The notes under the pieces are model-generated. The model worked only from the letters and a program-made list of their open reading frames with translations, was not told where the DNA came from and ran no database searches. Below are positions 37,578 to 47,555 of a stretch of DNA of 53,858 nucleotides, piece after piece. Made by a program: the position numbers and the translations under genes. Where the stretch lies: the NCBI GenBank assembly GCA_903872035.1, contig CAIQIZ010000020.1, positions 1 to 53,858 on the forward strand, read 5' to 3'. Source of the DNA: an uncultured bacterium. Its GTDB lineage: Bacteria > Patescibacteriota > Minisyncoccia > Phycocordibacterales > PALSA-1337. Position 1 is the first letter of the stretch. Each line of letters starts with the position of its first letter.

Positions 37578-38282
37578 CTAGCTTTTCAGGCCCTGATCCA
37601 CGAATGCGTACCCGAAGTTCTTATCTTGGAGTAGTTTTTTCGCATGGATATTCGCTCCATGTGTAGCTCCTATTATGCTAATGATCGGTTTAGTTGTCTC
37701 GCCAAGATAGTGGAGCATCGTTTCGACCATTTGCTTATCCCTGAACGGCACGACGATTTCCGAATGGATCGTTGCTTGAAAATCTGGATCGTCTAGTTTG
37801 ACCACCCGTTCTAATTTGTAGTTGTATCTGTACTCGAGAGGATTTTCTCGAGTGATTGTCTTTTCGATGACTTTTAACTCCTCGGAGGTGATGTCGCATC
37901 CGACGATGGTAAATCCTATTTTATCTGCAGCTTCCATTATAGGCTTATCCGGCTTGTTATCATGAGTGTCTAAGTCATCGAGGTTGAATCTTCTGTTGGC
38001 CTGTTTTCTGAATTCTCTGGCTTTCGGGTCGTAGATAAGACCCTTCAATGATTCATAAAGCACGTATTCCGGCTTGATCAATTCGATCAATTCAACTTGT
38101 TTGGCTTGAGCTCCCGGAGCTCCGGAATCATGGTGTCCCTCTCCGAGCATGATAACGGAATAGGTTTCACCATACGTTTCGATGGAGAAGTTGTTAGTAT
38201 TCCATGAACGTAAGAGCTCCTCGGGAATTTCTTCTCGAAAACTCGGTGGCTGTGTGGCAGATGGCTCGTATCCTTCTTTCAT
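37578..38282 (-). CDS. TIKI/TraB/ChaN-EreA superfamily-like protein
   Basis: SVIMLGEGHHDSG, IKPEYVLYESLKG, IISIIGATHGANI. Confidence 0.6.
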   Translation of the reverse strand: MKEGYEPSATQPPSFREEIPEELLRSWNTNNFSIETYGETYSVIMLGEGHHDSGAPGAQAKQVELIELIKPEYVLYESLKGLIYDPKAREFRKQANRRFNLDDLDTHDNKPDKPIMEAADKIGFTIVGCDITSEELKVIEKTITRENPLEYRYNYKLERVVKLDDPDFQATIHSEIVVPFRDKQMVETMLHYLGETTKPIISIIGATHGANIHAKKLLQDKNFGYAFVDQGLKS

Positions 38283-38300
38283 TTTATTAGTGAGTTGCTT

Positions 38301-39125
38301 CTACTTCCTTACGCTCGGCAATGTCAGAGTAAACGTGGAGCCTTGGTTGATCCCGGCCGAATAGACGACCATATGGCCGTGATGTCTTCTGACTATGGAT
38401 TTGGCCAAGAATAAGCCGACCCCAATGCCCTCGGTATCAGCCCGACGAGCGTTTTCAGTGCGGAAGAATTTACTAAAAATCTTTGGAAGATCACTGTTGT
38501 CGATGCCGATGCCGTTATCTGTGACGGAGAGAACTGCTTTGCGGCCTTTCCGGACGACGGTCACGTCGACATTCTTTCCTGTCGGAGTGTAATTACAAGA
38601 ATTCTCGAAGAGCGTTTGTAGGACGAATTCCATCCGTGAACGGTCTATCGTCACCAGAAGGTCTGGGTCGGAACATTGCAAGCTTATGAAGATGTTCTTC
38701 TCATGGAAAGCGTTTTTGTATTGGTCAAATACTGACCTGACGAAATCACAGAAGGGGATCGTTTCCCAGGAATATAGGGACTTAGTCTGATTGTCGAGAT
38801 CAGTGAGCTCGACCATGGTACCAGTCAGGGCGATAAGTTTTTCATTGGAAGTCACCAAGTCTGACAGATTTTCCTTTTTTTGAGGGTCGATCTCCGAGGA
38901 AACCATGCTTTCCAAGAGCCATTTGATCGAGGTGAGCGGGGTACGGAACTTGTGGGCGATCATAGTAATGAATTCATAGCGCATAGCTTCGCCTTGGCGG
39001 ATGCGGCGTAACAAGAGGCCAGCCATAACTACCAAGATGACTAGTGCTAGAACGATGATAATGGTGGCTGTCCAGACGTTTCCGGATAGAACGGTAGAAT
39101 CGTTGATGATGAGCTGGTAGTTCAT
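38301..39125 (-). CDS. Membrane sensor histidine kinase
   Basis: TM; MIAHKFRTPLTSIKWLLES H-box; VTDNGIGIDNSDLPKIFSKFFRTENARR; GVGLFLAKSIVRRHHG. Confidence 0.92.
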   Translation of the reverse strand: MNYQLIINDSTVLSGNVWTATIIIVLALVILVVMAGLLLRRIRQGEAMRYEFITMIAHKFRTPLTSIKWLLESMVSSEIDPQKKENLSDLVTSNEKLIALTGTMVELTDLDNQTKSLYSWETIPFCDFVRSVFDQYKNAFHEKNIFISLQCSDPDLLVTIDRSRMEFVLQTLFENSCNYTPTGKNVDVTVVRKGRKAVLSVTDNGIGIDNSDLPKIFSKFFRTENARRADTEGIGVGLFLAKSIVRRHHGHMVVYSAGINQGSTFTLTLPSVRK

Positions 39126-39182
39126 GAAGTGTAGGTATCAATTATAAGGCTATTTAGAATGTGATACAATGTTACATGTCAT

Positions 39183-40724
39183 ATGAGAAAAGCTCTTAAG
39201 CGTATTTTTTTCCGCTGGTATGTGATCACTACTCTAGTGATCCTCGTCATCGTCGGCCTCTATTATTTTACCCATCGTCCCAAGGCCCCGAGCTTTGAAA
39301 CGGCAGTAGCAGCCATCGGCAATGTCGTGGAGAAAGTCAGCGTCACTGGACAGATCTTGCCCCAAAGCAAAGCCGACCTGGCTTTCGAAAAGAGTGGGGT
39401 CATCACTGTTCTCAATATCAAAGTTGGCGACACAGTCAAGAAAGGAGATCTTATCGCAAAACTTGATGATGCTGGCGATGTTGCAGCGTTGGCGTCGGCG
39501 CAGGCTAAACTGGATGACCTGGCACGTGGTTTGCGTCCAGAAGAATTGGCTGCAAATCAGGCCAAAGTCGAGTCGGCCTCGGTGGCTCTCACCAATGCCA
39601 AACAGGATGCTATAAATACAGTGAGATCATCATTCATTCAAGCCCAATCAGCGGTCGTTAACTACGCCGATTCACTGTTCACCAATCCGCAAAGCGCCAA
39701 TCCTAATATCACGATTCACACCGACTCACAGACTCGTCAGAATTCCATAAACAGCGAACGTGTATCTGTGTCTGATACCTTGGTAGCCTGGAAGGCTGAG
39801 ATAGATACTTTGACGCAAAAAGGTGATACGAATGGGGCCATTGCCGGAGCCACAGCTTATGTAAACACGATCAAAAGCTTTTTGAGTGACCTCTCAGGGA
39901 TCGTCAACGGATTGAGTCCAGGCAATTCCGGTTTAAATCAACAAGCCATCGATGCTGCTCTTACCGCTATGAACTCAGCTTTGTCGACGATCAATCAATC
40001 AGTCTCTTCGCTTACGGCGGCGAATTCCGAATTCAATAACGCGTCGGCGGCTTATGCCCAGGCGAACAATGATTTCAATGTGGCCAAGGCTGGATCATCG
40101 GCGCAATCCATCCGGGCGGCCAAAGCCACAGTGGCGACATATCAGGCTGAATCGGACAAAGATCGGTTGTTCTCACCTATTGATGGCATAATAACCAAAG
40201 TTGATCCGTCGGTCGGTGAGTTTGTGGCGGCCGGAAATTCGGCCTTCACGGTCCAAAGCAGCGGACAGTATAAGATTGAAGCTTATGTTCCTGAAGCAGA
40301 TGTGGCCAAAATCGTTTTGACGGATAGCGCCGATATAACATTGGATGCGTACAGTTCTGACACTCATTTTTCTGCCGCGGTCACTGCTATCGATCCGGCT
40401 GAAACAGTTCTCGAGGGCGTGCCGACTTACAAGGTCACTTTGCTTTTCAATCAACCAGATAGCCGTATCCGTTCCGGTATGACCGCCAATACAGAGATCA
40501 TGACTCATGAGAAGGATAATGTCGTTGAAGTTCCGACCAGAGCAATCATTGAAGATCCGACTGCTGGTGCCGTGGCTGGTTCCAAAGCAGTGCGCATATT
40601 GAGCGCTGATGGAAAATCATTCGTCACGATTCCAGTCAAAGTCGGGCTTAAAGGGTCGGATGGAACGACGGAAATCATTTCTGGGGTGACAGCTGGTCAA
40701 AAGATAGTTACTTATGTCAAATAG
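39183..40724 (+). CDS. HlyD/MacA-family periplasmic adaptor subunit
   Basis: SVTGQILPQSKADLAFEKSGVI; VKKGDLIAKLDDA; RLFSPIDGIITKVDPSVGEFV. Confidence 0.9.
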   Translation: MRKALKRIFFRWYVITTLVILVIVGLYYFTHRPKAPSFETAVAAIGNVVEKVSVTGQILPQSKADLAFEKSGVITVLNIKVGDTVKKGDLIAKLDDAGDVAALASAQAKLDDLARGLRPEELAANQAKVESASVALTNAKQDAINTVRSSFIQAQSAVVNYADSLFTNPQSANPNITIHTDSQTRQNSINSERVSVSDTLVAWKAEIDTLTQKGDTNGAIAGATAYVNTIKSFLSDLSGIVNGLSPGNSGLNQQAIDAALTAMNSALSTINQSVSSLTAANSEFNNASAAYAQANNDFNVAKAGSSAQSIRAAKATVATYQAESDKDRLFSPIDGIITKVDPSVGEFVAAGNSAFTVQSSGQYKIEAYVPEADVAKIVLTDSADITLDAYSSDTHFSAAVTAIDPAETVLEGVPTYKVTLLFNQPDSRIRSGMTANTEIMTHEKDNVVEVPTRAIIEDPTAGAVAGSKAVRILSADGKSFVTIPVKVGLKGSDGTTEIISGVTAGQKIVTYVK

Positions 40725-40748
40725 CAATTTAACCGACTGGGTGAAGCT

Positions 40749-41759
40749 ATGCCTTTAGCCTACAAACAACATTCTGGCAAAGCCGTCGAGACAAACGGCA
40801 TTTTCAAGCATGTTATGGCTATAGCTTTGGATCCGACCGCTTCATTTAAGAGAGGTATTGTTCGTTGTATCGTCAGTAGAGAAGGGGATGTGAGCAAGGC
40901 AGGATATGTCGATCGGAGCGAGATACACTATCTAGCAGGTGATACGCTAGAGCATTTTACTGTAGGAAATGAAATCAAGATTGCTGGCGCGGAAGAAATA
41001 ATAAGGAAGCTATCAAATGATGATCTTGATTTCATCGGCTTAGAAGACCCGGATATCTTTGTTGATGAGATTGCCGGTCTTAAACATGTCTATTTCACTA
41101 TGCCATTTCTACATAAAAGGAAACGCGGGGCACTCATTCATTTAGGGCATGCGTTCGGAAAAGATTTGGATTCGCTCGAGATGGTTATGCCGGTACTTCG
41201 GGAGACAGTCAAGACTGAAGCGGCAAAAGAGCTATCGATAGCGCCCATAAATTCAAAGGGTATGAGATTGAATTTGTTCGAATCTGGTAAAAAGGAGATA
41301 GACTTTGATTATTCGGTTGTGCGTGTCGCCATAGCCAAAGGCATGAGCGGTCCGTGGGAATTTGGCGACATCGTCTTTCATCCCAAGGAACACGGGATCC
41401 CATGGATCGCCGGACATGCCTCTCCTGGACCGTTACTTCCTAAGTCGTTCATAGATATTGGTGAAAAAAAATTGTTGGGCATCATGAATGGTCGCGAAGC
41501 CAATCAACGAGTCGGTAAAGAAATCAAGTATGGAATATTTTCAGTGGGCTTATTTATATATGATTATGAAGTTGGTAAGATAGATTGGGTATCGCCTGAA
41601 CCGCTTATTCGCGACACAGAAGCAGTGACGATCACCTTTGCCAGTCAATTCGTGGAGACAGGAAAGGGCGAGGGGATACTCTATGCTCATGTGGATGATT
41701 CGTTTGTGCGGGCGTATACTTTATACGCTGACGGTCTGAAAACGATGTTACCGAAATGA
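40749..41759 (+). CDS. Five-bladed beta-propeller glycosidase-like protein (GH43/GH130-like fold)
   Basis: FIGLEDPDIFVDEIAGLKHVYFTMPF; HASPGPLLPKSF; GPWEFGDIVF. Confidence 0.5.
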   Translation: MPLAYKQHSGKAVETNGIFKHVMAIALDPTASFKRGIVRCIVSREGDVSKAGYVDRSEIHYLAGDTLEHFTVGNEIKIAGAEEIIRKLSNDDLDFIGLEDPDIFVDEIAGLKHVYFTMPFLHKRKRGALIHLGHAFGKDLDSLEMVMPVLRETVKTEAAKELSIAPINSKGMRLNLFESGKKEIDFDYSVVRVAIAKGMSGPWEFGDIVFHPKEHGIPWIAGHASPGPLLPKSFIDIGEKKLLGIMNGREANQRVGKEIKYGIFSVGLFIYDYEVGKIDWVSPEPLIRDTEAVTITFASQFVETGKGEGILYAHVDDSFVRAYTLYADGLKTMLPK

Positions 41760-41805
41760 TGAATGATTTTTAATTTCTTATTTATAATTTCTAATTTCAA
41801 TATTA

Positions 41806-42540
41806 ATGCCTGCCGCCCCCAACATAATCGAAGTAAAGAATCTTCACAAAGCTTACGAAGATGGGGGAGAGGCGGCCACGGTGGCTCTGAATAAGGTAAC
41901 ATTCAATGTGCGCAAAGGGGAATTCCTAGCCATCATGGGACCATCGGGTTCCGGCAAATCGACATTGCTTCATTTGCTGGGTTTGTTGGACGAGCCGACC
42001 TCGGGTTCATATCATCTGAACGGCAAGAGCATCAAATCTTTTACATCGAATGAACTAGCGCTTTTGCGGAATCGTGAGTTGGGTTTTGTATTCCAGGCCT
42101 TCAATTTGCTCTCGCGGACGTCGGTCTTGGAGAATGTGAAATTGCCTCTCTATTATTCGAAGATTCCAGAACATGAATGGGACAAGCGAGCTCGTGAAGC
42201 AGTGGAATCGGTCGGTTTGGCCAGTCGCATGCATCATAGCCAGTCCGAGTTATCAGGTGGGGAGAAGCAGCGCGTGGCTATCGCTAGGGCACTAGTGACT
42301 GATCCGGAAGTCATCTTCGCTGACGAGCCTACAGGCAACCTCGATTCCAAATCTGGCAAGAATGTCATGGCCATTATTCAGAACCTGAATGAGAAGCATG
42401 GCAAGACCATCGTCCTCATCACTCACGAGACTTCTACGGCTGACCACGCTGAGCGCATCATCCATCTCATGGACGGGGAGATAGAAAGCGACGTTCGAGT
42501 CCGCAACAGGCTGACGGCGGAGGATGAGTTCGTGAAATAG
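41806..42540 (+). CDS. ABC transporter ATP-binding protein (LolD/MacB ATPase type)
   Basis: [60 protein letters not shown]. Confidence 0.95.
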   Translation: MPAAPNIIEVKNLHKAYEDGGEAATVALNKVTFNVRKGEFLAIMGPSGSGKSTLLHLLGLLDEPTSGSYHLNGKSIKSFTSNELALLRNRELGFVFQAFNLLSRTSVLENVKLPLYYSKIPEHEWDKRAREAVESVGLASRMHHSQSELSGGEKQRVAIARALVTDPEVIFADEPTGNLDSKSGKNVMAIIQNLNEKHGKTIVLITHETSTADHAERIIHLMDGEIESDVRVRNRLTAEDEFVK

Positions 42541-42557
42541 CGATTTAGATACAAAAA

Positions 42558-42579
42558 TGCCGACCGGAGGCGGTCGGCA
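42558..42579. terminator. Terminator hairpin at the end of the convergent 42588 (-) gene
   Basis: TGCCGACC-ggaggc-GGTCGGCA with A5 to the left (T5 on minus). Confidence 0.75.
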
Positions 42580-42587
42580 GGCAGAGA

Positions 42588-42980
42588 TCAGCATTTCTCT
42601 AGGCGGAGAATCTCATCTTGGAATACTACGAATATCGGATCAATTTTGAATTTCGTACCAATCAGATCGGCCAGACCGGTCAATGCGCCTGTGACGATGG
42701 CGTCGGTAAGGTCTGCGTACGTGATCGGATCGACGAAACCTTCGTAAGTAGCCCAGGGCTCCTGGATAGCGATGCTTTCACGAATGTCTTGTTTTGGCGC
42801 AGAAGACCATGTGCCGGGCAAAAATATATGTCCGGCGACCTTTGAATCATGTAGCCACTTCCTGCTAGTCTCTTCAACTTCGCAGAGCGGGACGTGCTGA
42901 TGCACACCGGAGTTCACGACCAAGCTGAACATTATTTGGAAGGGACGATAGGTGACGACTTGATTTGTTATTCTTAGCAT
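42588..42980 (-). CDS. Hypothetical protein
   Basis: 130-aa ORF with downstream terminator. Confidence 0.55.
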   Translation of the reverse strand: MLRITNQVVTYRPFQIMFSLVVNSGVHQHVPLCEVEETSRKWLHDSKVAGHIFLPGTWSSAPKQDIRESIAIQEPWATYEGFVDPITYADLTDAIVTGALTGLADLIGTKFKIDPIFVVFQDEILRLEKC

Positions 42981-43127
42981 ATAACGTACCTCTGTCTAAC
43001 AGACTACGGATATTGTTGGTGAATAGCAAGGTGATAGGAGCTGCTAATCATTTGTCGACAAAAAAACCGCATAATCTCTGGAAGATTTTGCGGATGTTTT
43101 CCTGTTGCGGAGAAAAATTAAAGTTGC

Positions 43128-43463
43128 TCACTTGGCTGAATAGGCGGGCTTCTCGTGCTTGCGAGCCCAATTGATCCAGGTACTAGTAGGCTCAAATATT
43201 TCTGGCCTATCGGAAGCCTCGATAGCTTCACCAATATCGCGCAGAGCACATCTCCAAGCTGTTTCAATGACTGGGTCTAAAGCGATCGATTCGGAGAGAT
43301 GATCGGCGATGGCTGCCAGAACGGAGGCTTCTCGCTTCTTGAGCTCTTGCATGGCGCTAGATCGACGCCTACGAGGGAGGAAGCCGTATTGGTCGTGGCC
43401 CATCTCTTTTTCATAAAGAGCGATGAGTTCATCAGTCTCCAAGCGGGAAGTGTTGTGCTGCAT
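43128..43463 (-). CDS. Hypothetical protein
   Basis: 111-aa ORF; divergent from the ABC-F gene. Confidence 0.5.
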   Translation of the reverse strand: MQHNTSRLETDELIALYEKEMGHDQYGFLPRRRRSSAMQELKKREASVLAAIADHLSESIALDPVIETAWRCALRDIGEAIEASDRPEIFEPTSTWINWARKHEKPAYSAK

Positions 43464-43571
43464 AAATCGGTTTTGTTGGGAACTTTCTACTTCCGCTACA
43501 CTACCACCGGACTGATCTTAAATCAACGTCAAACTAGCCATAACCTCGAAAATGACGTATTGTGTACATTC

Positions 43572-45248
43572 ATGTCAAAATCAAACAAACAGTCGAAGTT
43601 CGGCCAGAATGAATTTGCCGGCGACACGATCATTCGCTTCGAGGGCGTATCTTTCGAATACGGGCATAATAAGCCGATCCTAGACGAGGCTAGCTTCACT
43701 GTGCGCCAAGGGACGAAGATAACTCTCATGGGCCAGAACGGAGCGGGCAAGACGACCATATTTGGATTGGTTTTGGGTGCTGGCGGCCAAGAAGGGTACA
43801 AGCCGGAAAGCGGGGAGATCCACATAACGAATGAAGCGACCATAGCCACAGCCAAGCAGGTGATCCCGCGGGCAGACTTGGAATTGACAGTCAGGGAATT
43901 TTTCGCCAAAGCAATGGAGAGCGGTGGCAGGTCTAAGGTATATGATCTGGATGTGCGTATTAGTGAGGTCTTAGAAGTTGTGAACTTGAAAGTTGGCCAT
44001 GGATTGAAGATGGGGGGCGGAGAGTCTTTTTCTCAACATAGTAAAAGTGGCGGAAAATCCGCCACTTTCACAAAGGTGTCTGAGGGAGATGTGTCGGAAG
44101 CGGGCCACTCAAAATCGGCGCCCCTGCATGGCGACAAATTAGACCGTCTCATGAAGACATTTTCCGGCGGACAACAGGCTCGGCTCCTCTTGGCGTCAGC
44201 CTTGATCCAAGATCCAGATATCCTGCTTCTCGACGAGCCGACCAACAATCTCGACAAAGCTGGCATAGAGCACTTGACCAAGTTCCTGATCGATTATCAA
44301 AAAACTTGCATAGTGATTTCTCACGACGCGGACTTTCTAAATGCATTCACGCATGGCGTTCTCTACTTGGATGTGCACACACGCAAGGTTGAGCAATACG
44401 TCGGTGACTACAAGGATGTAGTCGAGGAGATCTCGGCGCGCATCGAAAAGGAGAATATGGAGAATGCACGACTGGAAAAAGAGATCGAAGCCAAAAAGTA
44501 CCAAGCCGGAGTCTTCGCTCAGAAGGGCGGTCAGATGCGTCTAGTGGCCAAGCGGATGCGTGAGAAGGCGGAGGAGCTTTCGGAGGAGATCGTGGATGTG
44601 CGTAAGGAAGATAAGACTATAAAGCAGTTCACCATTCCGGCCCAGCCGGATATCATCGGCGATGTTATCAGTATCGATTCGTATAGCATGATCAGTCCGA
44701 CGAAGCACAAGCCGGTGAATGTGGCTTGTCATGTGAAGCTCCGCAAGAAACAGCATTTGCTAATAACTGGACCAAATGGGATAGGAAAGTCGACGCTTCT
44801 CGAGAAGATTGTGGCGGCGCAGGAGAAGGATATTTCCATCGCTCCGGGAATCCGGGTCGGCTATTATCGCCAAGATTTCTCCATGATGGATTTCAATGAC
44901 ACGGTCTACGAATCGTTGGAGAAGATCGTCAGGGCTACGGAAGGCCGCTTGATCGAGACAGAACTGAGAGCCACGGCGGCTAGCTTCCTCATAGGTGCTG
45001 ATGCTATCCATACGAAGATCGGTTCGCTTTCGGAAGGTCAGAAAGGCTTGGTAGCTTTCGCTCGCTTGGTCCTGCAGAAACCTGGACTGCTCATTCTCGA
45101 CGAACCAACCAACCACATCAATTTCCGTCACTTACCAGTCATTGCCAAAGCTCTCGATGCTTACGAGGGCGCGATGATCCTTGTCAGTCACGTGCCGACA
45201 TTCGTGGAGCAGATAAGGATAGATGAGGTTCTTCAGATGGGGAAGTGA
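43572..45248 (+). CDS. ABC-F family ATPase
   Basis: Two NBDs: MGQNGAGKTTIFGL / FSGGQQARLLLASALIQDPDILLLDEPTNNLD and ITGPNGIGKSTLLEKI / LSEGQKGLVAFARLVLQKPGLLILDEPTNHIN; start moved to ATG 43572. Confidence 0.9.
   Translation: MSKSNKQSKFGQNEFAGDTIIRFEGVSFEYGHNKPILDEASFTVRQGTKITLMGQNGAGKTTIFGLVLGAGGQEGYKPESGEIHITNEATIATAKQVIPRADLELTVREFFAKAMESGGRSKVYDLDVRISEVLEVVNLKVGHGLKMGGGESFSQHSKSGGKSATFTKVSEGDVSEAGHSKSAPLHGDKLDRLMKTFSGGQQARLLLASALIQDPDILLLDEPTNNLDKAGIEHLTKFLIDYQKTCIVISHDADFLNAFTHGVLYLDVHTRKVEQYVGDYKDVVEEISARIEKENMENARLEKEIEAKKYQAGVFAQKGGQMRLVAKRMREKAEELSEEIVDVRKEDKTIKQFTIPAQPDIIGDVISIDSYSMISPTKHKPVNVACHVKLRKKQHLLITGPNGIGKSTLLEKIVAAQEKDISIAPGIRVGYYRQDFSMMDFNDTVYESLEKIVRATEGRLIETELRATAASFLIGADAIHTKIGSLSEGQKGLVAFARLVLQKPGLLILDEPTNHINFRHLPVIAKALDAYEGAMILVSHVPTFVEQIRIDEVLQMGK
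44044..44068. repeat. Perfect 11-bp-stem palindrome inside the ABC-F coding sequence
   Basis: AAAGTGGCGGA-aaa-TCCGCCACTTT. Confidence 0.9.
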
Positions 45249-45296
45249 TTCTCGGCCGTTTTACAAATGTGAAAAGAATGGTATTGTGAGTGAAGA

Positions 45297-45803
45297 ATGA
45301 AAATTAAATACCCTGAGATAGCAGCTGCGATCATGGCCATGGTCAAAATCGACCAGAAGGTCAGGTTCAAGAACAACAAGGATGGAAAGGTGTGGAATAG
45401 GCAAATCGATATCCGTAACACCAAAAATCTCGCAAAGGTCATTCGATCAATCGGTTGGCCGACTCGTTCGAAGGTTGGTAAGAGAGCGTCTCATGGAGCC
45501 TGGCTCCTTGCACAACACGCTGATCTGGATAGGCACTTCCAGCATTTATGCTTCCTTTCGATGAAGTCTGAAAAACCGCCGGAAGTCGAACGTAGAGATG
45601 TTGCTCATCTGGAAGATCGAGTTAGGCGGGGTTTTGGCCTTCGTCAGACGTACGGAACGGAGTTCACTCAAATAGACGGAAAGCATGTCCCACTACCGAT
45701 CGAAGATTCCGCCAATGTGAGCCGCCGTCGCAAGACTATGGGGCTCGATACTTTGCGTCAGAACATTGCCAGGATGTACAAGAAATTTCCAATTAAGAAG
45801 TGA
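45297..45803 (+). CDS. DUF6624-like protein
   Basis: MVKIDQKVRF; IGWPTRSKVGKRASHGAWLLAQHADLDRHFQ; RQTYGTEF. Confidence 0.7.
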   Translation: MKIKYPEIAAAIMAMVKIDQKVRFKNNKDGKVWNRQIDIRNTKNLAKVIRSIGWPTRSKVGKRASHGAWLLAQHADLDRHFQHLCFLSMKSEKPPEVERRDVAHLEDRVRRGFGLRQTYGTEFTQIDGKHVPLPIEDSANVSRRRKTMGLDTLRQNIARMYKKFPIKK

Positions 45804-45826
45804 CGTCAGTTTCAAATTTAGTACAC

Positions 45827-45856
45827 GGTCTGCTTTCAGTAAGCAGGCCATTTTTG
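45827..45856 (+). terminator. Intrinsic terminator
   Basis: GGTCTGCTT-tcagt-AAGCAGGCC + ATTTTTGTT. Confidence 0.75.
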
Positions 45857-45927
45857 TTTATATCATTATATGAAACGTATCCACTGCTTATGGTGCCTAA
45901 GTCAAGGATGTGCGATATGATTCAAAT

Positions 45928-47523
45928 ATGAAAGCTTCGCCTACCACCAAATCCCCCCTAACTTGGAGTCCGGAAGCTATGGAAGCACTGCGGATCATGA
46001 ATGAGACCGGCGAGGATCTATTCTTGACCGGAAGGGCGGGGACGGGGAAGTCGACACTGCTCACGGAATTCCGCAGGCAGACCAAGAAGCGTGTGGCGGT
46101 GCTGGCGCCGACAGGAGTGGCGGCGGTCAATGTGGGCGGGCAGACCATACATTCATTCTGCGGATTCAAGCCAGATATCACTCTGAAGAAAGTTAAAAAG
46201 CTCGGCGCTGACAGCAAGAAGGCCAAGGTCCTCGATAGGCTCGACACCATCATTGTCGATGAGATATCCATGACACGGGCGGACATCTTGGATTGCTTCG
46301 AGAAATTCTTGCGCGTAAATAGGAGGGGCAAAGACGGCGGTCCCGGCCGGCCCTTCGGCGGCATACAGATGATCTTCATCGGCGATCTCTACCAATTGCC
46401 ACCGGTCGTCGCATCGTCGGAGAAGCAGGCATTCGAGACGCTTTACAAGAGCCCGTATTTCTTCGACGCCAAATCTTTCGATCATGGCAAATTCCATTTC
46501 ATCGAGCTGGAGAAAGTCTATCGCCAGTCAGATGGGAATTTCATCCGTCTCTTGAATTCCATCAGGAACAATAGTGTGGGCGATGCGGAGTTCGCGGAAT
46601 TGAATGTGAGATATGAGGCGGGCAGCAAAAGCAGGGGCATGAAAAGTGCTGCTAAGGGGAAGATCAAAGTCTGTCTGACATCCACCAACGCCAAAGCCAC
46701 AGAGATAAACGAAGCCAAACTGGACGAATTGCCGGGCAATGAAATCGTCTTTACTGCCACAGTATCAGGGAGATTCGAGCGTTCGCACATGCCGACTGAC
46801 GAAGTCTTACGACTCAAAGAAGGAGCACAAGTCATGCTTCTCAACAATGACGCTGAAGGCAGATGGGTCAACGGGACAATGGGAGTCGTCGAGGGAATAG
46901 ATGAATTCGAGGGAATAACTGTAAAGTTGGAGACTGGCGATAGCTATGTCGTCACCGAGAATGAGTGGGACGTCTTCGAATACCGCGTGGAAGGAGGAGA
47001 TCTGCGGACATCGACAGTCGGCTCATTTACCCAGTATCCATTGAAGCTGGCTTGGGCGCTGACCATCCACAAGAGCCAAGGTAAGACTTTCGACGAAGTG
47101 GTCATAGACTTGGGCCGGGGGACATTCGCTCACGGACAGCTGTATGTGGCGCTCTCCAGATGCCGAACTTTAGGCGGGATAACTCTCCGTCAGCCGCTCC
47201 GCAAGCAACATGTCATCATGGATTGGCGGGTAGTGCGCTTCGTCACATCGCTCCAATACGCCAAGTCTGAAGAGATATGCTCCATAGACGAGCGCATCGG
47301 CATGATTGAAAAGGCCATCGCTACCGGCTCGGCCCTCGCGATCACTTACCTCAAGAACAATGACGAGAAATCGCGTCGAGTCATCGAACCGCAAAAGATC
47401 GGCGAGATGGAATTCAAAGGAGAGAAGTATTTGGGAGTTGAGGCATATTGCCGCTTGCGTAAGTCGGTCAGAGTCTTCCGGGTAGATAGGATGGTGGAGA
47501 TGAGGGAAGTAACAACGCATTGA
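45928..47523 (+). CDS. PIF1-like helicase / AAA ATPase
   Basis: LTGRAGTGKSTLL, VLAPTGVAAVNVGGQTIHSFCGF, IIVDEISMTRADILD, FIGDLYQLPPV, LAWALTIHKSQGKTFDEVVID. Confidence 0.93.
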   Translation: MKASPTTKSPLTWSPEAMEALRIMNETGEDLFLTGRAGTGKSTLLTEFRRQTKKRVAVLAPTGVAAVNVGGQTIHSFCGFKPDITLKKVKKLGADSKKAKVLDRLDTIIVDEISMTRADILDCFEKFLRVNRRGKDGGPGRPFGGIQMIFIGDLYQLPPVVASSEKQAFETLYKSPYFFDAKSFDHGKFHFIELEKVYRQSDGNFIRLLNSIRNNSVGDAEFAELNVRYEAGSKSRGMKSAAKGKIKVCLTSTNAKATEINEAKLDELPGNEIVFTATVSGRFERSHMPTDEVLRLKEGAQVMLLNNDAEGRWVNGTMGVVEGIDEFEGITVKLETGDSYVVTENEWDVFEYRVEGGDLRTSTVGSFTQYPLKLAWALTIHKSQGKTFDEVVIDLGRGTFAHGQLYVALSRCRTLGGITLRQPLRKQHVIMDWRVVRFVTSLQYAKSEEICSIDERIGMIEKAIATGSALAITYLKNNDEKSRRVIEPQKIGEMEFKGEKYLGVEAYCRLRKSVRVFRVDRMVEMREVTTH

Positions 47524-47549
47524 CTTTGAGCTCATTTGGGCCATATAAT
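47520..47549 (+). promoter_or_regulatory. Sigma70-type promoter for a candidate small RNA
   Basis: TTGACT - 18 nt - TATAAT. Confidence 0.8.
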
Positions 47550-47555
47550 ACTGGC

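Noticed and set aside
43299-43571. N-terminal extension of the ABC-F ORF
   Set aside because: It overlaps the divergent 43128-43463 ORF and the promoter region; ATG 43572 starts a normal ABC-F N-terminus.
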